In this document: one piece after another, positions 37,490-49,544 of the stretch
Layout: each line of letters opens with the position of its first letter
Numbering within the stretch: position 1 is the stretch's first letter
Assembly: GCF_020921035.1 (NCBI RefSeq)
Contig: NC_063160.1
Location: 22,045,595-22,109,594, forward strand
DNA length: 64,000 nucleotides
From: Rhodamnia argentea
Taxonomy: Eukaryota; Streptophyta; Magnoliopsida; Myrtales; Myrtaceae
Direction: 5' to 3'
Made by a program: the position numbers and the translations under genes
The notes under the pieces: generated by a model
Database searches by the model: none
Told to the model about the DNA's origin: nothing
The model's input: the letters and a program-made list of their open reading frames with translations, nothing else

Positions 37490-39789
37490 TGTCGTGACCT
37501 AAAAATTGGTTTTTTCAGGTTAACGGATTATTAGGTTAATTAGATTAACTAACCTAATTCGGACTCTTCCAAGTTCTACCGAATCGCGACTTAGGTTTAA
37601 TTATATGCTAAGATTTTAAATTAGAGCCGCCACTAATCTTTTATGCTAGGTAGATTAGAAACCTAAATAAAGTATTCGGGAGAAAATACTTTATTTCATA
37701 CAAACCAAAGATTAAATGGATTCGAGGACTTGGTTACATTAACTTTTCAATTAATGCCCTTTCGGTACTCGATTTTCATGAAAAATCCTTAGTTTGATGA
37801 TTTGGATTAATTTTTTTTTTTGGGGTTTCTTTTATTAAATGCAATGCTAATACAATCTACCTATATGACATGTGAGATGTAATGACATGGCAAAAATGCG
37901 TGACATGGCAAATATGTATGACAAGGAAAATATAATAATGCAAACTAAACTATGATGCTGTGCAACGTGAATGGTATTTTTTGGTATATTTTTGTGTATT
38001 TTCGGATTTATGAAAAAATAAAAGTAAAAACTACCCTAATGTGAAGTAACATCTAATTTAACTTAAGAAATTGATTTCTCAAAGTCCTAATTTTATTAGA
38101 GTTATTCTCATGCAAAAAGTGAAGAGAAATGTGATTTAGCTTAAGAAAACGTGGCATCTTTTTTGGGATTTTTTAGGAAATTATTTAAACCATGAAAACA
38201 GTGAAATTTGAACAAAAATAAACAATATTGCCCTTAAAACACCTTTAAATCCGAAATTCCGATTTTTATTCACAACATCCCCGAGATTAGGGTTAGCAAT
38301 TGAATATATTATAGAACTACCGTAATCCCTATATACATAGGGCAAACCTTGAAATTCTATTTAGGAATTAGCGATCCGCTCCTCGAGATCGAGGATTTGA
38401 TATCTAATTCACACGTACGGGCACGATCGTACTTCGAGATCGAAGTCATATGTTGCCTTTAATGTACATTTTCCGAGGGATAACACACAAATAGGGAGCA
38501 TGTGTTATGGGCAAGATTGTTTATTTAATTGCAAATTTTAACAAACAATCAATCACATGAATAAATAAATGTGCATAAGGACATAAAATGTAGAGACTAC
38601 GAGTTACCGGACGAGATGTAAAAATGTCAACCGGACATCGAAGTAAAGTCAATAAATCATCACAAGTATTTCAATCAAAAGTTGAAAGAAATTACCTTTT
38701 TTTTTTTAAGCAAAAATTCCAGCACTAGCAATTCACCCTAAAAGTCTTCTTTTGATCCAAATTCCCACTGAATAGGGGCTGATCCGAAACTTGAAGGGAC
38801 GCAACAGTAGGGTGGCGTTAGGTAAGGTTGCTTGGAATGCGCCGGTGGTGAGCGGATGGTGGCCCAAGTCTTCGAATGGGATGTTCGGTTGAGCACCTTC
38901 CTTGGTCGAGCACCTCTATCACTCTCTCCCCTTTTTCGTTCTCTATTTTCTCAGCATAACCCCCTCTAAATTCTGACGTGAGTGCCCCTTTTATAGGCGA
39001 AGTAGTCTTGGATTCTCAAGGAAGAAGCCTTGATTTTCTTAAGATATTGTAGTTTATATTGTTTCTTCCACCTCCTTCTGCTTTCTTCTTTCTCATGTCC
39101 ATGGACACATGAAAATACCTTGAGTGAATTCTTTCTTTCTTGTTTTAACACAAATTGTGTTGCCCTTTACTGACCGAATCATATATTTTCTCTCTTTAGA
39201 TATTTCATTCAAAATCGAAGTCCTAAATGATCGTATTCTTCCCAAACTGTGAACCACTTATGCATGAGAGTGAGATCTTTCGCAATATATGGTCATGTTC
39301 AGAAGATCAATGGCTCGATTCTCACGTTCATGCGAGCATGTGGGCAAGTTGTAATGATTCCGTTAGTGCACAATCTTCCTTTATTATTTATTATTTTTAC
39401 CAACGAATTCTTGGGCACATGTACATTTTCCTTCCAAGTTTTCTTTCAATCAAATTGCAAGCTGCACGGCCAAGAAATCGATTAAATTTCAGAAGAATTG
39501 TACTGACTTTTTTTTATTTGTATTTCCCCTAGGGATAGTGCTATTTTTCCATTGGGATTTTCGGAGCACACATTCCCTGCTCCCGAGGACTTGATAAGTT
39601 TAAAGTTTCACCGAGCCAATCTCGGGCACGATTAACTAAGTTCCGAACTTACATTTAAGCATGTCCACTGCCAGTTCAAAAATGTGCAAATTTATGCAAA
39701 TGCTCCTACTATCTATGTGCAATAGATGATTTTTTGGTTGATCCCTAATTTTCATGTGAAAAATAAAAATCAAAATTTATGTGTCAACA
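37490..39789 (-). mobile_element. 3' LTR of a Gypsy-like retrotransposon, minus orientation
   Basis: Read on the minus strand, the segment starts tgttgacacataaattttga and ends taggtcacgaca, giving the TG...CA ends of an LTR, about 2.3 kb long. Directly outside the start (plus 39790-39803) the minus strand reads caaagaggggcaat, a polypurine tract as found next to a 3' LTR. A TATA-like cctataaaagggg lies on the minus strand at about 38986-38999. The LTR starts exactly at the end of LYM2 block 1. No gag or pol is left, and a second LTR is absent. Family and exact ends are inferred. Confidence 0.6.
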
Positions 39790-39803
39790 ATTGCCCCTCT
39801 TTG
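39790..39803 (-). promoter_or_regulatory. Polypurine tract of the LTR retrotransposon
   Basis: Minus-strand aaagaggggcaat immediately before the LTR tg. It is the place where plus-strand DNA synthesis of a retrotransposon would start. It sets the orientation of the fragment. Confidence 0.5.
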
Positions 39804-40175
39804 AGTGGAAGTTCGCAGAGGTTTCGCTTAAAGACCAAAATTGAAACCTAAATTTTGCCAATAAAAATGATAAATAATGATTTTTGTGGGAGTTCTAATC
39901 CCATTTTCTTGATGCAAAGGAAATGATGCATGGTACGCAATTCAGTAAATAACATGTGCAAAAACTTCTCTTTTTCCCATATTAAAGAAACCCGCACACG
40001 GATCGCATACTAGAATACCTGTTTCACCGGATACCTCATAAGTTGATGATTCCCTTAATTTCCAAGCTTCTGATGCGAGGATTTCAAGGTCTTGGGCCCA
40101 TCTGTTATCAGAGACCTCTCCCTCACGCGAGACAGCGCAAGATATGTGTAGTGTTGAAGATATGTTTTTCGGGAT
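39804..40175. other. Remnant of retrotransposon internal region
   Basis: The sequence between the polypurine tract and the minisatellite. By position it is the 3' end of the element's internal region. No protein similarity is visible. Confidence 0.35.
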
Positions 40176-40528
40176 CACAAGAGCAAATCGAGATTATGAA
40201 CCCGTAACAAAATTCAAATCACAAGAGCAAATCGAGATTATGAACTAAATAAATATTAAAGCCACAAGAGCAAATCGAGATTATGACTCGAAAAACTATT
40301 TAGATCACAAGAGTAAATCGAGATTATGAACTAAATAAATATTAAAGCCACAAGAGCAAATCGAGATTATGAATTTAATAAAAATTTATCGAGGCCACGA
40401 GAACAAATCGATCCTGGTCCGATAAATTATCACATGAGGTTAATCATGAGTTGAATAAATATCCGGATCACAAGAGCAAATCGAGATTATGGAGTGGAAA
40501 GTATTCAGATCATAAGAGCAAATCGAGA
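40176..40528. repeat. Degenerate minisatellite with about 43-bp period
   Basis: The core cacaagagcaaatcgagatt is repeated at about 40176, 40220, 40263, 40306, 40349, 40393 (diverged), 40469 and 40509, joined by AT-rich spacers (ctaaataaatattaaag). The last core changes into the left border of LYM2 block 2 inside the word aatcgaga, which is also the first word of block 1. Confidence 0.85.
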
Positions 40529-41458
40529 CGTAATCATGTGAACCCTCTCTTGACGAATGAAGGCTCCACTGACGATGTACTTGTTCTATACAAGAATGAT
40601 CGTCCCGTCAATGCTCCAGTTTCGGGTTGAAATGGGAATTCCTCTCGCGATATGTTGCGTACCAAAGCTGGCTCATTGGCGACTCATTCCACCCAAAATT
40701 TAGTATCCGTCTCTTCCCCACCTTAGGAAAGAAGTCGCACGTTCACGGTCTGGACGTCATTTTTCTCCGTCGTTGGCGGGTAAAAAGGGGCTCATGGAAA
40801 CAGGCTTGCCTATAAAGTTACTATGCGAAAAGGGTTTTTCGAATATGGTCAAATGGCATGGAAAGAGGATGGATGTCCGCCCCATGTCACTCCGGATGAC
40901 GATCTAGAGACTAAAGGTTGATACGCCAGTCACGAATGGACCAATCCCCAGAAATGCGTTTGGTTCTTGAAAATCAAACTCGTGCTCTCGCAAAAGCAAG
41001 CTTGGAAATTATTGAATTTGATCGTGCTTGGTGGTTCGCATAAGTCCGCTCCAGATCGTGTAAAACCAACTGAAAGATTAGAAACTTGGAGAGTTGAAGT
41101 AGACAGGACTCACTTAAAGACTTAGAAGCAGTCCTTTCAATTTAATTCAGACCCCAGCTGGATCTTCGCCAATTTGACCAGCTGTTACTGTTCTCCATAG
41201 AGAGAGAGAGAGAGAGAGAGAAGGGATTTCCTCGAAAGGAAGCGGCGAATGTCCTTTTCCCACCAAACTTGTCAACATCGATCCACTCATTTCCAGGTCA
41301 ACCCCAAAGTCTCCGGTCAACTCTTGCTCATCGTCATGCGCTCGTTTTCTTCTTTGCTGCTTCGCCACCAATTCAAGCGTCGCCATTCCATTTTGCTCCT
41401 CCTCTAACAGAAACCCAACCCTCACCGATCCTCGCAAAAAGAAGGAACAAATCTTTCT

Positions 41459-41459
<1 letters not shown>

Positions 41460-41489
<30 letters not shown>
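41460..41489 (+). promoter_or_regulatory. (AG)n tract abutting the LYM2 copy 2 start codon
   Basis: A 30-bp AG run ending at the ATG at 41490. It is 2 bp longer than in copy 1, as expected from slippage. Confidence 0.6.
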
Positions 41490-41493
<4 letters not shown>

Positions 41494-43524
41494 GGTGCGT
41501 CGCGGTGCTCGTGTGCCTCTCCGTCCTCCTCTGCGCGCTCGCACCGGCGACGCACGCCCTCGGCTTCCGCTGCACCTCCCAGCCTGAGGCCACTTGCCAG
41601 GCGCTGGTCGGCTACAAATCCCCCAACACCACCACTGTCAAGTCCATCCAGTCCCTCTTCGGCGTCAAGCACCTCCACTCCCTCCTCGCCGCCAACAACC
41701 TCAGCCCCACCGCCCCTCCCACCACCACCGTCCAGGCCCAAGACACCGTCATCATCCCCTTCACTTGCAGGTAACCCCCCCCAAAAAAACGAAAAGAAAA
41801 CAAATCATAGTCGACTCGAGTCGGGTGGACCCATTTCATAATAAACTGCGTTCGAAGTGGCAAACTCTGTTTCTTCACATCGCGCTTCATTAAAAGGTTA
41901 AGCTTGAAGAAGAGATGCTTGCGTAAGTAAAATGCTCGACTTTGTTGACGAGTACGTACGTGCAGGTGCTCGAACGGGTCGGGTATATCGTACCCTGGCC
42001 CCGTGTACACAGTTCAGAAGGACGACGGCCTCTACTACATCGCATCGATTGTGTTCTCGTACCTGCTGGTGTACCAGGACATCCAGCTAGTGAACCACAT
42101 CGAGAACGCCAACCTCATCAAAATCGGGCAGCAGCTGCGGATCCCGCTGCCGTGCAGCTGCGACCCAGTGGATGGGCAGAGGGTGGTGCACTACGCCCAC
42201 GTGGTGGCGGAGGGAAGCTCTGTGGAGGAGATTGCCTGGAAGTTCGGCGTGCCGGAGCAGACCCTGCTGGACCTGAACGGGTTGGCCAACGCCATCGATC
42301 TCATGGCCGACACGGCTTTCGACGTCCCTCTTGAAGGTGATCTCTCTCTCTCTCTCTCCTCTTTTGCGAAACTTAGTTTTAACGGTTGGCGACCGTTGTT
42401 GGTTGACGGGGTCTGCAAGGTAAAATCCTTCTGTTTTTTTCCATGGAAGTAAGACGAACGATGTTGGTAACTCTGCGTGAGTAATTGACTCTGATGTGTC
42501 GATCATCGTGCAGCTTGTACCTCCAAGATCAGTAACGGATCGCTGGACGCCTCGCTGCTCGTGCCGAACGGCTCTTACGCCTTCACGGCCAACAACTGCG
42601 TGCAGTGCAGCTGTGATTCCGTGAACAACTGGACGTCGGTATCTATTTTCCGGCCAAATGTTTTCGAGTCATCGGTTCGGTTCCTTTTTCGTTTGAAGAA
42701 TCTGCAAGTTACTAAGACATCACCGTGCTTTGGTTCGTTTCGTTGCGGTTCAGATTACAATGCCAGCCCTCCAAGATTGCGGCTTTGGGTGATTCGACGT
42801 GCCCGTTGATGCAGTGCCCGGGTGCCGATAATCTGACCATCGGCAGCACGACCGTGACAAATTGCGGCAGTGAGACGTGTTCTTATGCCGGTTACACGAG
42901 CCAGAACACCATCCTCACGACCCTCGACCTGAAATCCACTTGTCCCGGTACGTGCTCCTTGCTAGCATTTTTCAAGCGATTAACTTTTAGTCCTCCGATT
43001 TGTTTCGAGCGCTCCCTGTCCTAGGATTTAGGTTTCTCCAAGAGGCCCTGAGATCAAACGCGTAGACTACATTCGAGCTATGTAGACGGTATGTCTGTAA
43101 GACGGGTGTCCCCTGCCGCTAACGATCGACGAACTTTGTTTGGCTTCCGTCGACTTTAGCTGATCTAGTCCGCGGTTAACTAGCATGACAAGTCGATCGA
43201 AAAGGTCAGAGACTGGTCGAGCGCGTGTCCTGATGAAGTCCGAGTAGTTTTAATGCCGAGATCACACGCATGTGCGCACCTGCTATAGTGTCGGGCCGAA
43301 TCGTGTCGAGCGTCGCTGATTTTGTCTACTTTGCTCGTCGCATTCTTGGTCTCTGTACCCGGAAACTCACCCGATGTATATCTGTTGTTGGTCGTTGAAC
43401 AGCTCCCCCGCCCAGTTCCGGTGACAACGGCAATCGCCACGCGGCGAAGATAGATATGGGAACATTCAGTTGGAACTTTCTCGCGATGGCAACGTCGATA
43501 CTGCTTTCCATGCGACGTATTTAG
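41490..43524 (+). CDS. LYM2: LysM GPI-anchored protein, LYM2/CEBiP type, copy 2
   Basis: CDS = join of 41490-41770, 41966-42336, 42514-42634, 42754-42947 and 43403-43524; 1089 nt, 362 aa, with exon lengths identical to copy 1. Same signal peptide, three LysM-like repeats, CxC spacers and GPI signal, so the same expected role in chitin perception at the cell surface. Differences from copy 1 lie mainly in the LysM part and the C-terminal cysteine-rich part: GQLL to GQQL (second LysM), ARKFGAPEQ to AWKFGVPEQ (third LysM), SAKDLM to NAIDLM, VPLK to VPLE, and GNTTVASCSSATC to GSTTVTNCGSETC. Neither copy has a stop or frameshift, so both look functional. The intron 3 donor GTCGGT and the nearby GTATCT are also kept. 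Confidence 0.93.
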
Positions 43525-43816
43525 CGACATTTTTTTAGTGCACGCTCCGTATACATTTATGATAGAGCCCCCAATAATTCTCGGGACAGTACGTCACTGC
43601 AGTTTTGTTCTGCTATTGTAAGGAATAATGATCCTTTCCGAGTTCATTCAGCGCATCCGAATCCGGAAGTTTTCCCTCGAAGAGCCATCTCGCGCATTTG
43701 TATGATGACGCACGCGCTTCATTCGACTCACTACTGACTCCGCGAATCCATCACAGAACGTTCATCAATCCATCATGTAAGAACAGCATTAACAATCTCA
43801 TTGACAAACTAAAGGC

Positions 43817-45206
43817 TTCTCATTTCTCGCAAAGTTTCAAAAGATGCGGGGGGGCTTTGTTGTTTTTCTGAACATGACACATGAAAGCAATATTCAATAG
43901 GCCCGCCAAACGGGTGACTGAGGCCGGGTCGAAACCGACCGATCCAAATAGGCTCATTTAATTCGTTTTTTACCCATTTTCATGCAATGCAAATCTAGTG
44001 ATATATGTCGGACTTGACCCGTACCCTATCCATATCCGATTCGATTCGTGCTTCTAAAATATTTCCATATTTAACCCAACATAGGAAAAGTTATACGCAA
44101 ACAATGTAGAAAATAAAGGTTGGCTAAGTCTAAGTAAATTATAAATCTATTTAACAATCATATTATGTTAAATCCACTTACGACTCATTTATTGAGTATA
44201 AATTATAACTAACATATATAATGACTCGACCTATCGTATATGAGTTAAGAAACGAGTTTATAACTCATTTTTAACGGGTATAATTCTTGAGTATGGGCTG
44301 CAGACAAAAAAAAAACATTTACGAGTCTCATTTTCGTTATGAAATAGTATTTGAAATTTTATCAACATTTTTCACGAAATTATGAATGCGCATCGACTTT
44401 CCGTTTCGCGCTCCGGACTCAAAGATTCCGCTGCGCAGATGTGCTGATCGGGCAATGGCATCGTCGTCTTTACACGACACGTGGAAAATTCAACGTCGAA
44501 TCAGCACGACTTTCATTAATTTCGCAATCGGCAAGTAGGGTTAAGTATGGGTTTGATCTTCTTGAAGTTTCCGTATCTGGTGCAATTTAGTCCTCTTTAA
44601 TATGTTTATTTAGTTCAGCCAAATTTTCTAATTTTCTCGATTTATGCAATTAGGATAACTGCATCGGACGCTTTAAAACTTGTCGAAGTGCAATTAAGTC
44701 TTGAATTTTCAAAAAGTGTAATTAAATTCCAAAACTTATCGGAAAATATAATTCAGTCCTAGAATTTAAAAAAAAAATGCTATCAAATCTTAAAATTTGT
44801 CAAATTTATGAAACCAAGTCATTCTGTATATTGTACTTTGTGAAAATTTGAAGATCCGATTGTCACTTTTGTGATCAATTTTAAGATTTGATTGCATATT
44901 TTGAAAATTTTAAGATTTAATTATATTTTTTTGAAAGTTTTAAGATTCAATTATATTTTTATGATAAGTTTTTTAGGACTTTCAAGCCATTTATTCCAAT
45001 GCAATTTGATCTTCTCATATTTTTATCTTTGTGCAATCCGTCCTTTCTTGAACTTTTGTGCAACTAAAACGCATGGATGACACGAATCGAAGCAAATTTC
45101 AGTTTGGCAACCATTCTTTTCTCCCTCGCTTCCCAATAAATGAAAAACAGCAGTATTATAATAACGATAAAAAAAAAACAAAAAGGCAGCCTCCGCGCAG
45201 CAGTCC
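43817..45206. other. Intergenic, with a dispersed repeat and AT-rich degenerate repeats
   Basis: The part at 43900-44290 is the second copy of the repeat at 13180-13590. The part at about 44640-45010 is a series of degenerate units on the theme 'tttaagatt.aattatatttt', related to 28100-28220. No supported gene. Confidence 0.45.
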
Positions 45207-45275
45207 ATGGCCATGGCGGTGCTTACGGTTACGGCACTTCCCTCGCGCGCTTCGTCCGCCATTTCGCCGCTCTAG
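45207..45275 (+). other. Upstream ORF in the MATE gene leader
   Basis: A 22-codon frame starting MAMAVLTVTALPSRASSA and ending in TAG, lying before a likely 5' UTR intron (45290-45572, GTATGT donor, ttgcag acceptor). If the transcript starts upstream of it, it would be the first ATG met by ribosomes and could limit translation of the main frame. Its composition (A, S, T, one R) also resembles a transit-peptide start, but no splice was found that joins it in frame to the transporter. Confidence 0.35.
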
Positions 45276-45624
45276 GGGACTTCGCCGCCGTATGTTTCTC
45301 TCTCTCCGTCCCTCTCCGGTCTTTTCACCTTGATGCTCGTGCGAGATTGAGGCTTCTTCTTCTTTCTTGTGCGCGGTGATGCCCGAGTCGTGTTGTGATT
45401 GTCTCGTCTTAGCTGCGGCGAAGTTGTTGTTCATTTCGAGTCGCGCGATGAGGAGTGGATTGTTTGCTTCATGTCGTGCTCGGAGCTTTTTGTTTTTTTA
45501 TTTTTTGCGCGGTTTTGCCTGTCCGGTTTCGATTCCGTCCTCACGCGTTCGTTTTTTCCATTGAGGTTGCAGTTGTGTAGTGGAAAATTGTGCGTCTTTC
45601 TTGCCAACAATAGAGAGCGGTGCG

Positions 45625-48600
45625 ATGTCGGGAGCGCAGCTCGCTGGTGCTTCGGTTTCTAATGGCCCGACGAGTAGGCATAGCGAATTGAGCGCGGCAA
45701 TCAGAAGGAAAAGATTGCTCGCCCCTGTCCGCACAAGTGGTGTCTGTAGTTTTTCGGCTTTGGTCGATCGAAAGAGATTCTACGGTTGTGGATGCCGTCT
45801 ATCTGCGAATCACGGGAGGTCCTCACTGCTTTCGGTCCATAGTCAGTTGAGTTCAGATTGTGGAATAGGTTCTCCAGATGTTGATGAATACGTGGGTTCT
45901 CTGTCTGTGGGGGATGAGCTCCCTCCAAGAGGTGATCCTCGTACCAAGAAAACAGAGGAAGCCGCGTAAAGTCCTTAACTCCTTGCACTTTATTTTATAG
46001 TTTTGGCTAGAAATATGTGCTGCTGACATTGCTGGGTGCTGCTTGAAGTGAAGTGCACTTGTGGTATGCATCTTTTGCTTAATTTTTCCTTGGTAATGTC
46101 AAAATAAGTCTAAGCACATGGCAAAGCGTATGGTTATCTGCTTTGACGACCAACATACAAGTATTGACAGATGATAATTCTACTGGGGTATTGTTACAGT
46201 TGACTCAAAGCGAGGTGAACTCTAATTTGGGTTTGCAAGATGGTATTCTTAGTCTTTGTCTTGATTTATGCCAGTGAGTTGACAGCGGTTTCTCAAGGTC
46301 AATCACATATCACTGATGTGAAAAGAGAGCTCATAGCACTCTCACTGCCTGCACTTGCCGGACAAGCTTTTGAGCCCTTAGCACAGCTGATGGAGACAGC
46401 TTATATTGGCAGATTGGGTATGTAACCTTCTCTTTTATGTGAAGTTCATTAACTACCTCGTGTGGAAAAAATATGGATTGGCGAAGTCTTCTTGCTTTAT
46501 GTTTGCTGGAAATGTTCTGGAAAATGTTCTGTCATCAGAGAACATGTTCGGCGCATTTTCTTCGACTTTGAATTTTTGCATTCTTGAGATGATTACAATC
46601 GGATATCAGCAGAAATGATAATCTTTTGTCTTATCATAGTTCTCATCTCTTTTCCAGTCGGGGATGTGGATTTTACTTCTTAGTTATTCAGACAACTTCG
46701 CTTAATTCTTTGTTTGAATAAGGAAGCAGAGGGAAAGAAAGGGAAACAAGTTCTATACATGCATGAGATTCTTCCCTCTTTGCTTCTTGTAGCATTTCCT
46801 AGCTATGAGTCTGTAAAGACGTCCTTTAACCCAATGCATCATGAGTTGGTCCTAAGAGCTTATCAAGCAAGAGATTTGGTTATATACTTTTATATATAGC
46901 TGATTTGATGAAGCCTTCTTTCTTTCTTGGTTACCCTACATTTCCACCCATCACAATTTATTTTCCAATAGAGCCATCCCTCTATGTCATATTTGAATGT
47001 CACTGTTGGTTCTCAGCGGTTTTGAATTTAGTGCCTTTTATTGCAAAAGGCTTTTCCCTCGTCCAGGAACAATATGTAGATGCAGTATTTTACATATAAA
47101 ATAACGAGTACTGATTGTCATGCAATTGTAGCCTTGTAGACTTCTTTAAGTTGCTCTTCCCATGGTTTCTCTCCTACTCAAAAGGTTCAATAAGAAAAGA
47201 AAGGGTCTATACCGCTTTTGATCCATGTGTTATTTCTCTTGAAGCTACATATTTGAATGAAAGAATTTGTTTTTGAGGGGAATGAAATGCAAACGCAATT
47301 TTCTGTTAACTCATGGTGGTAATTTCCAAATGCGTAACTTATTCCATCTTGTGCAATTGTTTTTTCTTGATAAGTGTCTGGAACGTTTGGTGTTGGCTAA
47401 TGAATATCACCAAGTGTGTCCATTCAACTTGTGAGTATTTCTCCTTGATTTTTAAGTCCTCAATGTCATTAGCTTTCATTAAGGTGTCCACAATCCTATA
47501 AAAAGATGGGTGAGTTTTTTTACTGTCAAGATATGAATAATTGTCCCTTTCTTTGTTTGATCAAGTTTATGCCATAACAATTTTCAGTGATCATTCTATG
47601 TAACCTTTTTGTGGCAATTTTGTTCTTCTTGTGGTCCCCTTCATCTTCTAGGTGCTGTGGAGTTGGGCTCAGCTGGGGTTTCCATGTCAATATTTAACAT
47701 CATATCAAAGCTTTTTAACATTCCTCTGCTTAGTGTTGCCACTTCTTTTGTGGCTGAGGACTTATCTAAAAGTGCAAGTAAAGATTCTGCTTCAGGTGAA
47801 GTGAAATTTTGACATGCTGCTCCTGCTAGGTTGATTATTACTACGCAACTTGTATTTTTTTCGTTTTCTGATGGGATCCTTTTGATGTTACACAGGCAAA
47901 CTGTTTGCAGTGCCTGAGAGGAAGCAATTATCATCTGTGTCCACGGCTCTGCTATTGGCAGTTGGGATAGGCATTTTTGAGGCCATAGCTTTATACTTTG
48001 GATCTGGACAATTTTTAAATGTGATGGGTGTATCGTCTGTGAGTTTTATTTACAAGATTTCATATTATGATAAGCCATGCAACACTCTTTGCAATGGCCT
48101 GTTATAAATCTTCGCTGAAACATCGTTTACACTTGCCTTTCCATTCTCCAGCATTACTTCGTTATTTGACTTTAGAAGAACCTGTCACCCAATACGTTTC
48201 AATTTTGAAGCAGTTCTTTTATACATGTGTATGGCTTGTTATTAAGAAGTTTAATATAGTCTCTCGAAATTGTTTACAGGCATCACCCATGCACAGTCCA
48301 GCACAACGCATTCTTTCTCTTAGAGCACTTGGAGCCCCTGCAGTGGTAGTGTCCTTGGCACTGCAAGGAATTTTTCGTGGGTTTAAAGATACAAAAACTC
48401 CTGTTTTCTGTCTAGGCAAGTACTTGTTAAGATTTGTGTAATTATTACTTGTTAACTTTTGGACGGTTGCTTTTCTTTCTTCTTGGTATATTGCACATAA
48501 TTCTGCTCAAAATTATCACAGTTACATGTTAATTCCTAGAGCTCTGGACGTCTCTTCCTCCCCACATCAAGTAAACATAACAATTTCCTGTAACTCTCCA

Positions 48601-49505
48601 AGTTACTGTTGGAGCGTGTGGCTATAAGAAACTCATCATTAGAAGTTACCTTCAAATAATGATATTAAGCTTATCATCCTGTGTGATGTTTTCCTTCTCC
48701 AACCTTCAAAAAATGATATTAAGCTTATCATCCTGTGTGATGCTTTCCTTCTCCAGCCTAGACATAGGTCACATTTTTCTGAGCTTAGTCCTATTATGGC
48801 CATCAATTTAATGATGGCAAAGGGACGGTGCAGTACATGCAAAAAGGAGGATAATCAAGGAAGACTGCACCACTTCCTGAGTTATGCCCAGTTTCTTTCT
48901 TGGCTTCTTGTGATTAGGTGCAAAGAAAGCAGCTTCAAAACCAGTTTTAGTTCCATAGATTATTTCTAGGGTCTTATTTATTTATATTTTTTTAAATATG
49001 AGATTTTATGTGCAATTTTAGTAAAATTGGACATCTAGTAAATTCACTTGCCTGACTTTGTTGCTGAGGAGGGTAGAAGTTAAAGGTAGACCTCAGCATT
49101 TTCATATAGAACCTCATGTAGTCATGGACTCGTGAGAAGAGTCAAACTGTATCTCATGAATTCAATGCCTCTGTTGATGGAAATAGTTCCTTATATGCAG
49201 GCATTGGTAATTTAGCAGCAGTTTTCTTGTTTCCCGTACTTATGTATGGCTTTCGACTGGGTGTAGTTGGGGCAGCCCTTTGTACTGTTGCATCACAGTA
49301 AGTTCCTTCCTCTGTTTTATAAACCTTTGGTTTACCGAAGAACGGCACTATATGAAGATTTATGTATATGTATCAGGTACCTTGTCGCCTTACTAATGAT
49401 TTGGTATCTTAATAAGAGAGTTATTTTATTGCCTCCAAAGATGGGAGCACTGCAGTTTGGGGGATATATAAAATCTGGCAAGTGTTTGATTTCCTTCAGC
49501 ATTGT

Positions 49506-49544
<39 letters not shown>

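Larger units (their letters stand above)
34192..37490 (+). repeat. LYM2 segmental duplication, block 1
   Basis: A 3.3-kb block present again at 40521-43816 in direct orientation. It includes promoter, all exons and introns, and about 290 bp after the stop. Similarity begins at aatcgagacgtaatcatg and ends at caaa(c)..aaggct. Coding parts differ at only a few percent of positions, and introns and flanks are almost as similar. Confidence 0.92.
40521..43816 (+). repeat. LYM2 segmental duplication, block 2
   Basis: Direct repeat of 34192-37490, with similarity over its full length. It ends where block 1 meets the LTR; block 2 goes on into unrelated DNA (tctcatttctcgc). So the LTR entered at, or replaced sequence right after, the end of block 1. 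Confidence 0.92.

Noticed and set aside
40176-40528. CRISPR-like regular repeats
   Set aside because: The host is a plant, the spacers are themselves repeated and AT-rich, and the unit is a degenerate minisatellite.
45580-45624. Extended N-terminus of the MATE protein
   Set aside because: The frame there opens with GTG, not ATG. The first in-frame ATG is 45625.
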